NCBI RefSeq assembly: GCF_016107685.1
Contig: NZ_JABASY010000006.1
Coordinates: 124,001 to 188,000 of the forward strand
Source of the DNA: Brevibacterium yomogidense
Lineage (GTDB): Bacteria > Actinomycetota > Actinomycetes > Actinomycetales > Brevibacteriaceae
Direction: 5' to 3'
DNA: 64,000 nt
Shown here in pieces: positions 56,345-64,000 of this stretch (within the stretch, counting starts at the first letter, position 1; every line of letters starts with the position of its first letter). The translations under genes were made by a program, and so were the position numbers. The notes under the pieces were generated by a model. That model did not search any database and was not told the DNA's origin. It saw only the letters and a list, made by a program, of their open reading frames with translations.

Positions 56345-57483
56345 CAGACGAGTCCCCGACGGGCAGCTTCGCGTGCAGCTTCTTCGTAGGAATGTGTCTT
56401 GTCCGGGCGGTGCTCTGCGTACACGTTGCGCACTGTGCCGGACGTCGACCGCATGACGAGGGAATGCGTGTGGACGCGGTCGCCTTCGTACCGGACGCCG
56501 TCCAGCAGGTCGCCGTGGCTGATGCCCGTCGCGACGAAGTAGGTGTTGTCGCCGCGCACCAGGTCGTCGGTCGTGAGGACGCCCTCGAGGTCGAGGCCCT
56601 GAGCGATCGCGGCTTCCCGCTCCTCATCGGACTGCGGCCACAGCCGACCCTGGATGACACCGCCCAGTGCCTTGATCGCGCACGCCGTGATGATGCCCTC
56701 CGGAGTGCCGCCGATCCCCAGCAGCATGTCGATGCCCGTCCCGGGGCGCACGGCCGCCATCGCGCCGGCGACGTCGCCATCCGTGATGAGCCGGATGCGG
56801 GCGCCGGCCGCACGGACCTCGTCGATCATCTTCTCGTGGCGTGGACGGTCGAGGATCGTCACGGTGACGTTCGAGGTGTCCGTCCCCTTAGCCTTCGCCG
56901 CGCGGCGGATGTTCTCTCCCACCGGCAGGCGCAGGTCGACGACATCTGCGATCTCTGCTCCGGCTGCGAGCTTCTCCATGTAGAAGACCGCCGACGGATC
57001 GAGCATCGCCCCGGCCTCTGCCACCGCCATGACGGAGATCGCCCCCGGCATGCCACGCGCCGTGAGCGTCGTCCCTTCGACGGGGTCGACAGCGACATCG
57101 ACACGCGGCCCGGTGCCGTCGCCCACGCGCTCGCCGTTGAACAGCATCGGAGCTTCGTCCTTCTCGCCCTCGCCGATGACGACGGTGCCGTCCATGCTCA
57201 CGCTGGAGAGGACGTTGCGCATGGCAGCGACGGCCGCGCCGTCAGCTGCGAGCTTGTCGCCACGACCCACCCACGGACCGGCTGCGATGGCAGCCGCTTC
57301 CGTCACGCGCACGAGTTCGAGGGCGAGGTTGCGGTCCGGCGCGCCCTCCTGGATGCGGAGGCTCTCCGACCACGAATCCGTCACCGCAACGGGCGGTGCG
57401 TCCGGATCGACCCGCCCTCCGGTGGATCGGAGCTGCGAAGAGCCGTCTTCGGCTGTGGGCGTCGGGGCGGTGTTGTCTGCCAT
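56344..57483 (-). CDS. glpX: Fructose-1,6-bisphosphatase class II
   Basis: This roughly 379-residue GlpX performs the phosphatase step of gluconeogenesis. Metal and substrate motifs include [39 protein letters not shown] and TDGDVAGAM, and GIGGTPEG near the middle. It has a disordered 35-residue N-terminus. ATG 57483 lies seven bases after CACAAT and is probably leaderless; ATG 57492 is an in-frame alternative that overlaps that element. It is followed by the beta carbonic anhydrase and fumC, and is divergent from the DUF4245 gene, as in mycobacteria (Rv1099c/Rv1100, as I recall). Confidence 0.95.
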   Translation of the reverse strand: MADNTAPTPTAEDGSSQLRSTGGRVDPDAPPVAVTDSWSESLRIQEGAPDRNLALELVRVTEAAAIAAGPWVGRGDKLAADGAAVAAMRNVLSSVSMDGTVVIGEGEKDEAPMLFNGERVGDGTGPRVDVAVDPVEGTTLTARGMPGAISVMAVAEAGAMLDPSAVFYMEKLAAGAEIADVVDLRLPVGENIRRAAKAKGTDTSNVTVTILDRPRHEKMIDEVRAAGARIRLITDGDVAGAMAAVRPGTGIDMLLGIGGTPEGIITACAIKALGGVIQGRLWPQSDEEREAAIAQGLDLEGVLTTDDLVRGDNTYFVATGISHGDLLDGVRYEGDRVHTHSLVMRSTSGTVRNVYAEHRPDKTHSYEEAAREAARRGLV

Positions 57484-57490
57484 GTCACTC

Positions 57491-57496
57491 ATTGTG
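57491..57496 (-). promoter_or_regulatory. -10 element (CACAAT) for leaderless glpX
   Basis: On the reverse strand CACAAT ends seven bases before ATG 57483, with no ribosome site between. Confidence 0.4.
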
Positions 57497-57572
57497 CCAC
57501 TTGGGTATGAGGAGGCTGATCGTGGATCGGTCGGAAAGGAGGGAGGATTGGTCCCGACCCGTCCGGACAGGG

Positions 57573-57578
57573 GACAAT
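57573..57578 (+). promoter_or_regulatory. -10 element (GACAAT) for leaderless DUF4245 gene
   Basis: GACAAT ends six bases before GTG 57585. TTGGTC at 57548 is a possible -35 at 19-base spacing. Confidence 0.45.
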
Positions 57579-57584
57579 ACGGGT

Positions 57585-58286
57585 GTGAACGACCAGCCGC
57601 ATGCCCCTCAACCGCCCCTGCCTTCGTCGACCGCGCGCTACGGCGGGCTCGAAGGTCCCGAAGAGACGGACACTCCGGAACTGTTCCCGGGCGAGAAGGC
57701 GCTGTCGCGCACCAGGGCCGGTTCTCGGGAGGAGATGCGTATCCTGAGGCGCCACTACAACTGGGTGAACATGGTCATCGCCCTGGTGGCGTGCCTGGTG
57801 CTGGTGCTGGCGGCGCTCGCACTCGCGCCGCGTCCCAGTGGGGACATCACCCGTGAGGTCGAATACTGGACGGTGGCGGAGAACGCGCAGCCGGCCGCGG
57901 ATTTCGATCTGGCAGTCCCGGACATGCCGGAGGGATGGCACTCGAATGCCGCGTCGTTCGATCACGAGGGCACCCCGGCGGTTGAGACGTGGTACGTGTC
58001 GCTGGTGGCGGACGATGACGAGGGATGGATGTCGCTGCGTCAGACAGACGCGGAGGAGACCCCGGACGCGTGGGCGGAATCGTACCTCGAGGACTTCGCG
58101 GAGACGGGGGAGTCCGACCTGGGAGGGACATCCTTCACACGGTTCGAAGGAGTGGGCTCGTCCGACAGAGCGCTGCTGGGGCAGGCCGACGGCACCGTGC
58201 TGCTGTTCATCGGCTCGGGTGAGTGGGCGCAGCTGGAGGCGTGGGCAGAGGACGCGACGCAGTCGGTCGGGGCAGTCGCGGATTGA
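57585..58286 (+). CDS. DUF4245 membrane-anchored protein
   Basis: This 233-residue protein has a cytoplasmic Pro-rich N-terminus (1-60), one transmembrane helix (about 63-83, [20 protein letters not shown]) and an extracytoplasmic DUF4245 domain. Signatures are [61 protein letters not shown] and [18 protein letters not shown]. It is conserved next to glpX across actinobacteria; the function is unknown. GTG start without a ribosome site, apparently leaderless. Confidence 0.87.
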   Translation: MNDQPHAPQPPLPSSTARYGGLEGPEETDTPELFPGEKALSRTRAGSREEMRILRRHYNWVNMVIALVACLVLVLAALALAPRPSGDITREVEYWTVAENAQPAADFDLAVPDMPEGWHSNAASFDHEGTPAVETWYVSLVADDDEGWMSLRQTDAEETPDAWAESYLEDFAETGESDLGGTSFTRFEGVGSSDRALLGQADGTVLLFIGSGEWAQLEAWAEDATQSVGAVAD

Positions 58287-58344
58287 TGCGCCGGCGACCG
58301 GTGGTCGAAGCGTGACGTGCGATTGGCCCGTGGCGAGGCGTCGT

Positions 58345-58602
58345 TCAGTCCTCTGACTGCTCTTCGCGGGCAGCACGGGCCTTCTCCAAACGGTCCTTCG
58401 CACCGTCCAACCACGCCTGGCAACGGTCGGCGAGAGCTTCGCCGCGCTCCCAGAGCCTCAGTGAATCCTCGAGGGTGAGGTTGCCCGCTTCGAGTGTGCG
58501 GACTGTCGTGACGAGTTCCTCACGCGCCTCTTCATAGCTGAGGCCGTCGATTCCACTCGTGGCCGATCCGTTCTGCGCGGCGCTCGTGGCGTTGTCCGTC
58601 AT
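58345..58602 (-). CDS. xseB: Exodeoxyribonuclease VII small subunit
   Basis: This 85-residue helical protein matches XseB: GLSYEEAREELVTTVRTLEAGNLTLEDSLRLWERGEALADRCQAWLDGAKDRLE. It binds several copies to XseA to form the nuclease. The ATG overlaps the xseA stop (ATGA). The C-terminus ends in an acidic tail EEQSED. Confidence 0.93.
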   Translation of the reverse strand: MTDNATSAAQNGSATSGIDGLSYEEAREELVTTVRTLEAGNLTLEDSLRLWERGEALADRCQAWLDGAKDRLEKARAAREEQSED

Positions 58603-59954
58603 GTGTCGCTCCTTCGAGGTGTGTCAGTGACTTCAGCGGTGTCGTGGTTGTCAGAGTGTGCTGTCGCCCGCGGGTCGGGAAGAGATTCCTCGACCTGTGC
58701 AGTGAGCCGACCGGACGCCAGCTTGATCGATACACGGTCACCCGGGAATGCCTGGTCGTGGCTGCGGACGGCGGACCCGTCCTCCGTCTGCACGACGGCG
58801 TAGCCGCGCGCCAGGGTGTTGAGCGGCGAGAGGCTGCGCACCTGCGTCCGCAGATGCTCCACCTCCGCACCGGCCCGGACCACCAGGCCGGACTGCGCCT
58901 GCCACGCCCGCGCCCTCAGCGAGGACACGTCCTGCACCCGTCCTGTGAGCATCGATTCCGGCTGTGCGAGGACAGGACGCTCCCGCACATCGGCCAGGGC
59001 ACGGCCCTCCGAGGCGAGTAATCGGTCGAGTGCCCCATTCAGAGACGCGCGCGCCTGGAGGATGCCCATCTGCTCCTCAGCCACATCCGGGACGATGCGC
59101 TTCGCAGCATCCGTCGGAGTCGAGGCACGCAGGTCGGCGACTTCGTCGAGCAGAGGGCGATCCGCTTCGTGGCCGATCGCAGACACGATCGGTGTGCTCG
59201 CTGCGTGGACGGCACGCACCAGCGCTTCGTTGGAGAACGGCAACAGGTCTTCGAGGCTCCCGCCGCCACGCGCGATGACGATGACGTCGACGTCCGGATG
59301 CGCATCGAGTTCGGTGAGGGCGGCCATCACCTGCGGCACCGCGTTCGTCCCCTGCGTCGCAGCGTTGCGCACCTCGAATTCGACGGCGGGCCAGCGCAGG
59401 GTGGCATTGCGGATGACATCCTTCATCGCATCTGAATCATGCCCCGTGATGAGGCCGATGCGGGAGGGGAGGAAAGGCAGCCGCTTCTTGTGCGCCGGGT
59501 CGAACAGCCCCTCCGCACCGAGCATCTGCTTGAGCTGCTCCAGTCGTGCCAGCAGTTCGCCCAGGCCCACAGCGCGGACATCGTAGGCCTGCATCGTGAG
59601 GCGGCCCTTCGCGAGCCAGTAGTTGGCCTTCGCCTGGACGACCACGCGAGCGCCCTCCGTCAGCGGGGCGTCGAGCCGATCGCGGACATTGCGCCAGATC
59701 TGGACGGGGAGGGAGATGTCCTCCGTCGTGTCGTGGAGGGTCAGGTAGCTGGCGCCGGCGCGGTTCGACACTTCGATGATCTGACCTTCGATCCACACCG
59801 TCGACATGCGGTCGATGTAGTCCTTCATCTTGCGTGCGAGCAGACTGACCGGCCAGGGGTTGTCTGCCGTCGTGTCTGCCGCAGTCGTCGCCACGAGGGG
59901 GCGTTCCGGCTGGTCACCCAGGGTTCCGGGAGTGCCGGAGATGCGCTGTGCCAC
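58599..59954 (-). CDS. xseA: Exodeoxyribonuclease VII large subunit
   Basis: This 451-residue subunit degrades single-stranded DNA from both ends in repair. It has an N-terminal OB fold (WIEGQIIEVSNRAGASYLTLHDTTEDISLPVQIW), a catalytic domain with IGLITGHDSDAMKDV and DVIVIARGGGSLEDLLPFSNEALVRAVHAASTPIVSAIGHE, and a coiled coil. The GTG start has GAGGAGG upstream. Divergent from ispH. xseB follows by overlap. Confidence 0.94.
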   Translation of the reverse strand: MAQRISGTPGTLGDQPERPLVATTAADTTADNPWPVSLLARKMKDYIDRMSTVWIEGQIIEVSNRAGASYLTLHDTTEDISLPVQIWRNVRDRLDAPLTEGARVVVQAKANYWLAKGRLTMQAYDVRAVGLGELLARLEQLKQMLGAEGLFDPAHKKRLPFLPSRIGLITGHDSDAMKDVIRNATLRWPAVEFEVRNAATQGTNAVPQVMAALTELDAHPDVDVIVIARGGGSLEDLLPFSNEALVRAVHAASTPIVSAIGHEADRPLLDEVADLRASTPTDAAKRIVPDVAEEQMGILQARASLNGALDRLLASEGRALADVRERPVLAQPESMLTGRVQDVSSLRARAWQAQSGLVVRAGAEVEHLRTQVRSLSPLNTLARGYAVVQTEDGSAVRSHDQAFPGDRVSIKLASGRLTAQVEESLPDPRATAHSDNHDTAEVTDTPRRSDT

Positions 59955-60074
59955 CGTCCCCTCCTCTCATCGTCGGTCATCGTGGACGGGTGCCCCGATC
60001 CTAGACGAGGCCACGGACGCGGCGAGGGTGACGGGTGCCTCGGCTCCGCCCAGTCCCTTCTGATCCGGTGCACG

Positions 60075-60080
60075 TAGAAT
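60075..60080 (+). promoter_or_regulatory. -10 element (TAGAAT) for leaderless ispH
   Basis: TAGAAT ends seven bases before the ATG at 60088, with no ribosome binding site. Confidence 0.5.
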
Positions 60081-60087
60081 CAGGGCC

Positions 60088-61170
60088 ATGACTGCGACTG
60101 TGACTGTGCCCGTTCCGGCGATGCCGCGCCGCCGCAAGGACCCTTCGGAGATCCGTCAGCCGGAGAGCGGTGAGAAGAAGGTGCTCCTCGCCGCACCGCG
60201 CGGATACTGTGCCGGAGTGGACCGGGCGGTCATCGCCGTGGAGCGTGCGCTCGAACACTATGGCGCGCCGATCTACGTGCGCAAGGAGATCGTCCACAAC
60301 CGCCACGTCGTCGACACGCTGTCGGAGCGCGGGGCGATCTTCGTCGACGAGACGGACGAGGTGCCTGAAGGCGCTCGTGTCGTCTTCTCCGCCCACGGTG
60401 TGTCTCCCGCAGTGCATGAGGAGGCCGCTGCACGCAGTCTCTCCACGATCGACGCGACGTGCCCGCTCGTGACGAAGGTGCACCGTGAAGCGGTGCGGTT
60501 CGCGAAGCAGGGCTACTCCATCGTGCTCGTGGGCCACGACGGGCACGAAGAGGTGGAAGGGACGATGGGGGAGGCCCCGGAGGCCATCACCCTCGTCCAG
60601 AACCCCGCGGAAGCGCGGACCGTCGAACTTCCGGCCAACGACAAGCTCGTGTGGATCTCGCAGACCACACTGAGCGTCGATGAGACGATGCAGACGGTGG
60701 ACATCCTCAAGGAGCGCTACCCGCATCTGGAGAATCCTCCCAGCGACGACATCTGCTACGCGACGCAGAACCGCCAGGTGGCGGTGAAGAAGATCGCGCC
60801 GGACGCGGATCTGGTGCTGGTCGTGGGCTCTGCGAACTCGTCGAACTCCGTCCGCCTGGTCGAGGTGGCGCTGGAACACGGGGCCCGGGCGTCCCACCGG
60901 ATCGACTTCGCACGTGAGGTCGACGAGGAATGGTTCCACGGCGTGTCCACGATCGGTGTGACGAGCGGTGCGAGCGTGCCGGACCTCCTGGTCCAGGATC
61001 TGCTCCGCCTGCTCGCCGACTACGGCTACGGCGAGGTCGAGGAAGTGCGCACGGCGGAGGAGGACCTCATGTTCTCGCTGCCGAGCGAACTGCGGAAGGA
61101 CCTCAAGGCCGCAGGGCTGGAGACGTCGAACAAGAAGAACGGCGCAGACCGCGACCATGAACTGCGCTGA
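60088..61170 (+). CDS. ispH: 4-hydroxy-3-methylbut-2-enyl diphosphate reductase (LytB)
   Basis: This 360-residue iron-sulfur enzyme makes IPP and DMAPP in the last step of the MEP pathway. The three cluster cysteines are at 41 ([10 protein letters not shown]), 125 (DATCPLV) and 223 ([10 protein letters not shown]). Substrate residues lie in [21 protein letters not shown] and SANSSNS. An N-terminal extension of about 28 residues is present. Divergent from xseA. It feeds the cis-prenyl transferase encoded at 51.7 kb. Confidence 0.96.
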   Translation: MTATVTVPVPAMPRRRKDPSEIRQPESGEKKVLLAAPRGYCAGVDRAVIAVERALEHYGAPIYVRKEIVHNRHVVDTLSERGAIFVDETDEVPEGARVVFSAHGVSPAVHEEAAARSLSTIDATCPLVTKVHREAVRFAKQGYSIVLVGHDGHEEVEGTMGEAPEAITLVQNPAEARTVELPANDKLVWISQTTLSVDETMQTVDILKERYPHLENPPSDDICYATQNRQVAVKKIAPDADLVLVVGSANSSNSVRLVEVALEHGARASHRIDFAREVDEEWFHGVSTIGVTSGASVPDLLVQDLLRLLADYGYGEVEEVRTAEEDLMFSLPSELRKDLKAAGLETSNKKNGADRDHELR

Positions 61171-61215
61171 TCAGACCTGCGCTGAGCAGGGCGGCCGATG
61201 TCGCCCGGCTGCAGA

Positions 61216-62841
61216 TCAGGCGCAGGCGCCCGGCGACGAGATGATGTAGCCGCCGCCGTAGAAGTCCCCGGCACCTGTGCGGTGGTATCCCCAGACCTCG
61301 AGGTCGGATGCAGGCTGTCCTGGGTTCTTCAGTTGCGGCGCCATATCGCCGGCGAACACGTTTCCTGCCCACGCGTAGACATCCCCGTTCGTCGCGAGCG
61401 ACAGGTACATCCCATCGGAGCCGAACACCTTCGACGTGGAGACATCTGCGGGGAACGTCTTCTCCGTCGTCGTCCAGGCGCGCGAGGCATTGCTGATCGC
61501 GCCGAAGGCGACAACCACACCGTCGACGCTCACGAATGCTCCGCCGGTGTAGTGAGTACCACCGCCGGCCGTCTGGTAGACACCCCAGGCGGAGAAGGAC
61601 GACACGCCGCTCTCGCGTTCCGTCCACCCGCTGCCACCCGGTGACGTGCTGAACGCGGAGCCTTCGGAGTAGAGCACGCCGCCCGCGGTGAGCGCGTAGC
61701 TCGCGGTCTGTGTGACGATGAGGGACTGGACGCTCTGAGGCGCAGACGCCGATTTCTTGAGGCCATGATTGTCCCGCCAGGTCCCGATCGTCCCGTCGGG
61801 CATGACGAGGCCGCCTCCGTGCGTGAATTGGTTCTCCCGTGTGCTCCAGGTGCTGAGCTGCATGGCTCCGGCTGTGCCGGACATGAGCGTCGCGGAGACG
61901 GAGTCTCCCGTCGTCGCGTTCTGCCAGTAGTGCAGACCGCTCGTCGTGAGGACATAGCTGAACCCGTCGTTGGATTCGGCCGCCAGCACGGTGCCGCTGA
62001 TGCCGTTCACCTTCACCACGGTTTGAGTACCGGCTCCCGTTCCGCTCCGGTACCACTGGTAGACGGAGCCACCAGAGCTGCCCGCGACGACACCTCCGGT
62101 CGAGTCGTTGGAGGATGCGACGCTCGTCCACGTGTCGACATGCTGCATGCCGGTGACGTTCGAACCGCCGTACTGCAATGTGCCGGGGCTTCCCGCGGCG
62201 GCGCCGACGTTGCGGCCCCAGTAGCGGACCGTTCCGTCCGCTGTGATGACGGCGGCGTTGAATCCGCTGCTGGCTGACGAGTCGTCACCGGATATCGAGC
62301 CTTTGACCCCGTTGGTGATCGAGACGCTGCTCGTCGTGATGGTGGGCGTCGAGGCGTTATTGCTCGGAGTGCGGGTGAGCTGGATGATCGCGCCCGGTTG
62401 TGGCGTGATGGTGCCGATGCTGTAGGCGGTGACACCTTCGAACGTCGCGGCGATCGCGTAGTCGCCGGCAGTGCCGAGTGCGCGGAAGGACGGGACACTC
62501 ACGAGCCCGTTCTCGCCGATCTCCACCGTCGCCTCCTGCGACCCGTCGGCAAAGGCGAGGCCGTCAGGAAGGGTCACGACGAGGTGTGTGCCCACCTCTG
62601 GATACCCATCTCCGACACGCGCGATGAAGGTCACCGTTCCGGCGGTGACGCTCGCGCAGCGTAGTGCGGCGAATGGTGGTTCGACACCTTCGATCGTCGG
62701 TTCGCCAGATGGTGGTGATGCCGCGAGCGCAGGTGCGGCGGCCGCTACTGTGAGAGTCGGCGTCGCCCACGCGATGCCTCTGACGACGGTGCGGCGCGTG
62801 GGCGTCCGACGTCCGCCGGACACGGGTGTTCCATGGGTCAT
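61216..62841 (-). CDS. Tat-exported RCC1-like/beta-propeller surface protein
   Basis: This 541-residue protein has a twin-arginine signal (RRTPTRRTVVRGIAWATPTLTVAAAAPALAA; the RRTVVRG motif is followed by a hydrophobic stretch and AxA). An Ig-like N-terminal domain (45-165) follows, then about five repeats with YWG, GxVYQW and DVYAWAGN turns like RCC1 blades. The repeats are Ser/Thr/Gly-rich and less Arg-rich than neighbouring genes. The last residues SPGACA contain one Cys. AGAGGGA lies seven bases before the ATG. Function is unknown; adhesion or ligand binding is possible. Confidence 0.75.
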   Translation of the reverse strand: MTHGTPVSGGRRTPTRRTVVRGIAWATPTLTVAAAAPALAASPPSGEPTIEGVEPPFAALRCASVTAGTVTFIARVGDGYPEVGTHLVVTLPDGLAFADGSQEATVEIGENGLVSVPSFRALGTAGDYAIAATFEGVTAYSIGTITPQPGAIIQLTRTPSNNASTPTITTSSVSITNGVKGSISGDDSSASSGFNAAVITADGTVRYWGRNVGAAAGSPGTLQYGGSNVTGMQHVDTWTSVASSNDSTGGVVAGSSGGSVYQWYRSGTGAGTQTVVKVNGISGTVLAAESNDGFSYVLTTSGLHYWQNATTGDSVSATLMSGTAGAMQLSTWSTRENQFTHGGGLVMPDGTIGTWRDNHGLKKSASAPQSVQSLIVTQTASYALTAGGVLYSEGSAFSTSPGGSGWTERESGVSSFSAWGVYQTAGGGTHYTGGAFVSVDGVVVAFGAISNASRAWTTTEKTFPADVSTSKVFGSDGMYLSLATNGDVYAWAGNVFAGDMAPQLKNPGQPASDLEVWGYHRTGAGDFYGGGYIISSPGACA

Positions 62842-62928
62842 GCTGAGGTCCCTCTGCGTTGTGCAGCGTCGTCGGTGCGGGGAGTCCGCGAGACGCCCTT
62901 GTCATTGATTGCGAAACACTTGCAGTTA

Positions 62929-62943
62929 ATCACACGGCGTGAT
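62929..62943. promoter_or_regulatory. Short palindromic element between the RCC1-like and lipoprotein genes
   Basis: ATCAC-N5-GTGAT, with the spacer itself partly symmetric, lies in the 248-base gap between the two divergent exported-protein genes. It resembles a repressor operator, but nothing else supports it. Nothing else but promoter-like elements is seen in this gap. Confidence 0.3.
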
Positions 62944-63089
62944 GTCCCGCCGCTGCAGAGCTCGACCCGTGCAGTCCGACGACCGGGCGCAGATTCCTTT
63001 CAGTTGCCGACTACCCTGTGGTCAGACAAGACGACAGGGTGTTCCACTGCGACGCTCCTGCTGACGATCACGAACGTAAGGATGATGCG

Positions 63090-64000
63090 ATGTCTGCCGC
63101 TTCGGGATGGACAAGAGCGGCGGCTCTGCTGCCCATAGCCGCTTTCGCGGGGGTCGCGGGTTGTGCGGGGGAGGGCGAAGAAGTCGAACTCACCGAATAC
63201 GAGAGCACCGACCTCACTGCGCCCACGATCGATCTCAGCACGACGTCCGAAGACCGATCGGACGAGTACTTCTTCCTGGGGCCGAAGTCGCGGGAGACGG
63301 GCACCTGGTCCGGCAAGCTCATCGTCGATGAAGAAGGCGAGCCGGTCTGGATCCAGGAGGACGACAATGCCGTCGATGTCGATGAACCCACCTCCGGCTG
63401 GGACCTTCGCGTGCAGGAATATGAAGGCGATCCGGTGCTCACGTGGTGGGAGGGCAGAGTCGACACCCCATTGGCGGAGGGCGAAGTCGTCATCGTCGAC
63501 GAGACGTACGAGGAGATCGCCCGTGTGGGCACGGGCGGCGATCTCCCGCACCGTATGGTCGACCTCCACGAGACGACGATCACCGACGAGGGCACGATGC
63601 TGCTCCTCGCCTATGTACCGGCGCAGGCGGACCTGAGCGACGTGGGCGGTGACGCCGACGGCTGGGTATGGGACGGCGTGGTGCAGGAGATCGACATCGA
63701 GACGGGCGACGTGCTGCTCGACTGGAGTGCGCTCGACCACATCCCTGTCACGGAGTCCGAACGGGCCTTCGACGACGGTGCAGGCACTGAGGATGAGCCG
63801 TACGACTACTTCCACGGCAACTCGGTGACTGTCGACGACGATGGGTCCCTGCTCGTCTCCGCACGGAACACGCACGCGATCTACAACCTCGACCGCACCG
63901 CCGGTGCCGTGAACTGGACGCTGGGCGGACCCGGATCGGATTTCGACATGCCGGAGGATGCGTACTTCGCATGGCAGCACGATGCGGAACGCAGTACCGA
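63090..64000 (+). CDS. Arylsulfotransferase (ASST)-like lipoprotein, truncated by window end
   Basis: The frame is open to the end of the window (303 complete codons). It has a short hydrophobic signal ending in the lipobox VAGC (Cys about 25), an acidic linker, then a beta-propeller pattern typical of the ASST/Arylsulfotran_2 family: YDYFHGNSVTVDDDGSLLVSARNTHAIYNLD, TAGAVNWTLGGPGSDFDMP and FAWQHDAERS. The HGNS histidine aligns with the conserved family site. AAGGA lies seven bases before the ATG. Whether it transfers sulfate or only binds ligand cannot be told; the C-terminus is missing. Confidence 0.72.
   Translation, partial: MSAASGWTRAAALLPIAAFAGVAGCAGEGEEVELTEYESTDLTAPTIDLSTTSEDRSDEYFFLGPKSRETGTWSGKLIVDEEGEPVWIQEDDNAVDVDEPTSGWDLRVQEYEGDPVLTWWEGRVDTPLAEGEVVIVDETYEEIARVGTGGDLPHRMVDLHETTITDEGTMLLLAYVPAQADLSDVGGDADGWVWDGVVQEIDIETGDVLLDWSALDHIPVTESERAFDDGAGTEDEPYDYFHGNSVTVDDDGSLLVSARNTHAIYNLDRTAGAVNWTLGGPGSDFDMPEDAYFAWQHDAERST

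Noticed and set aside
63000..63980. Reverse-strand frame over the right end of the window
   Set aside because: The forward frame has a ribosome site, lipobox and arylsulfotransferase motifs; the reverse frame has none.

Overview
The window is high-GC chromosomal DNA from a Gram-positive actinobacterium, most likely of the order Micrococcales; the genus cannot be fixed from the sequence alone. The evidence is two WhiB proteins, the MtrA-MtrB-LpqB operon, a mycothiol amidase (Mca), an acyl-CoA carboxylase alpha chain with fused biotin domain, the 180-kDa-class NAD-glutamate dehydrogenase, PdtaS, and DUF families largely confined to Actinobacteria. SecA carries [10 protein letters not shown] where mycobacterial SecA1 has NDYLAKRDSE, as I recall for Micrococcales. 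No rRNA, tRNA, CRISPR array, insertion sequence or prophage was seen, and no gene-free stretch exceeds about 300 bases.

Layout. (1) 0.2-9.3 kb: whiB2-like gene, a large membrane glycosyltransferase-like protein, a DUF5719 protein, a reverse-strand degenerate zincin, DUF3499, phosphomannomutase and S-adenosylhomocysteinase. (2) 9.4-17.3 kb: an envelope module of RDD protein, SpoIIM-like protein, DUF58, MoxR ATPase, DUF4350, DUF4129 and a polytopic membrane protein. (3) 17.4-27.3 kb: mtrA, mtrB, lpqB, comF-like, hpf, a YcaQ-type glycosylase and secA, closed by a strong hairpin terminator. (4) 27.4-33 kb: small poorly characterised genes (Rv3235-like, LysM, a hypothetical, a small HTH protein, SAF/CpaB-like, CpaE-like ATPase, DUF6912, DUF2505). 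(5) 33-39.9 kb: NAD-glutamate dehydrogenase with pdtaS, then whiB1. (6) 40-48 kb: gamma-class carbonic anhydrase-like protein, LpdA-like flavoprotein, acyl-CoA carboxylase alpha, Maf, an SGNH-like protein and an AI-2E family permease. (7) 48-61.2 kb: greA, DUF4307, mca, a small membrane protein, hemolysin III, a cis-prenyl transferase, PIN-PhoH, fumarase, beta carbonic anhydrase, glpX, DUF4245, xseB-xseA and ispH; the order recalls Mycobacterium Rv1080c-Rv1110. (8) 61.2-64 kb: accessory exported proteins, namely a Tat-exported RCC1-like protein and a truncated arylsulfotransferase-like lipoprotein.

The genes mainly serve envelope building and sensing (MtrAB-LpqB, MoxR module, SecA, cis-prenyl transferase, IspH, acyl-CoA carboxylase, mannose metabolism), redox and mycothiol biology (WhiB1/2, Mca, LpdA-like) and central carbon metabolism (fumarase, GlpX, carbonic anhydrases, GDH).

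Two expression themes recur. At least 13 starts lie 6-8 nt downstream of a -10-like hexamer (often NACAAT, TAGANT or TAGTGT), which suggests leaderless transcription. Three genes (manB, mtrB, gdh) are preceded by very short ORFs whose stop overlaps the next start as GTGA or ATGA. Convergent gene pairs are usually separated by long perfect hairpins. No clear new defence or mobile system is present; the best candidates for undescribed biology are the 27.4-32.4 kb group of unknowns, the MoxR with a Gln/Gly/His/Pro-rich N-terminus, and several enzymes that have lost catalytic residues.
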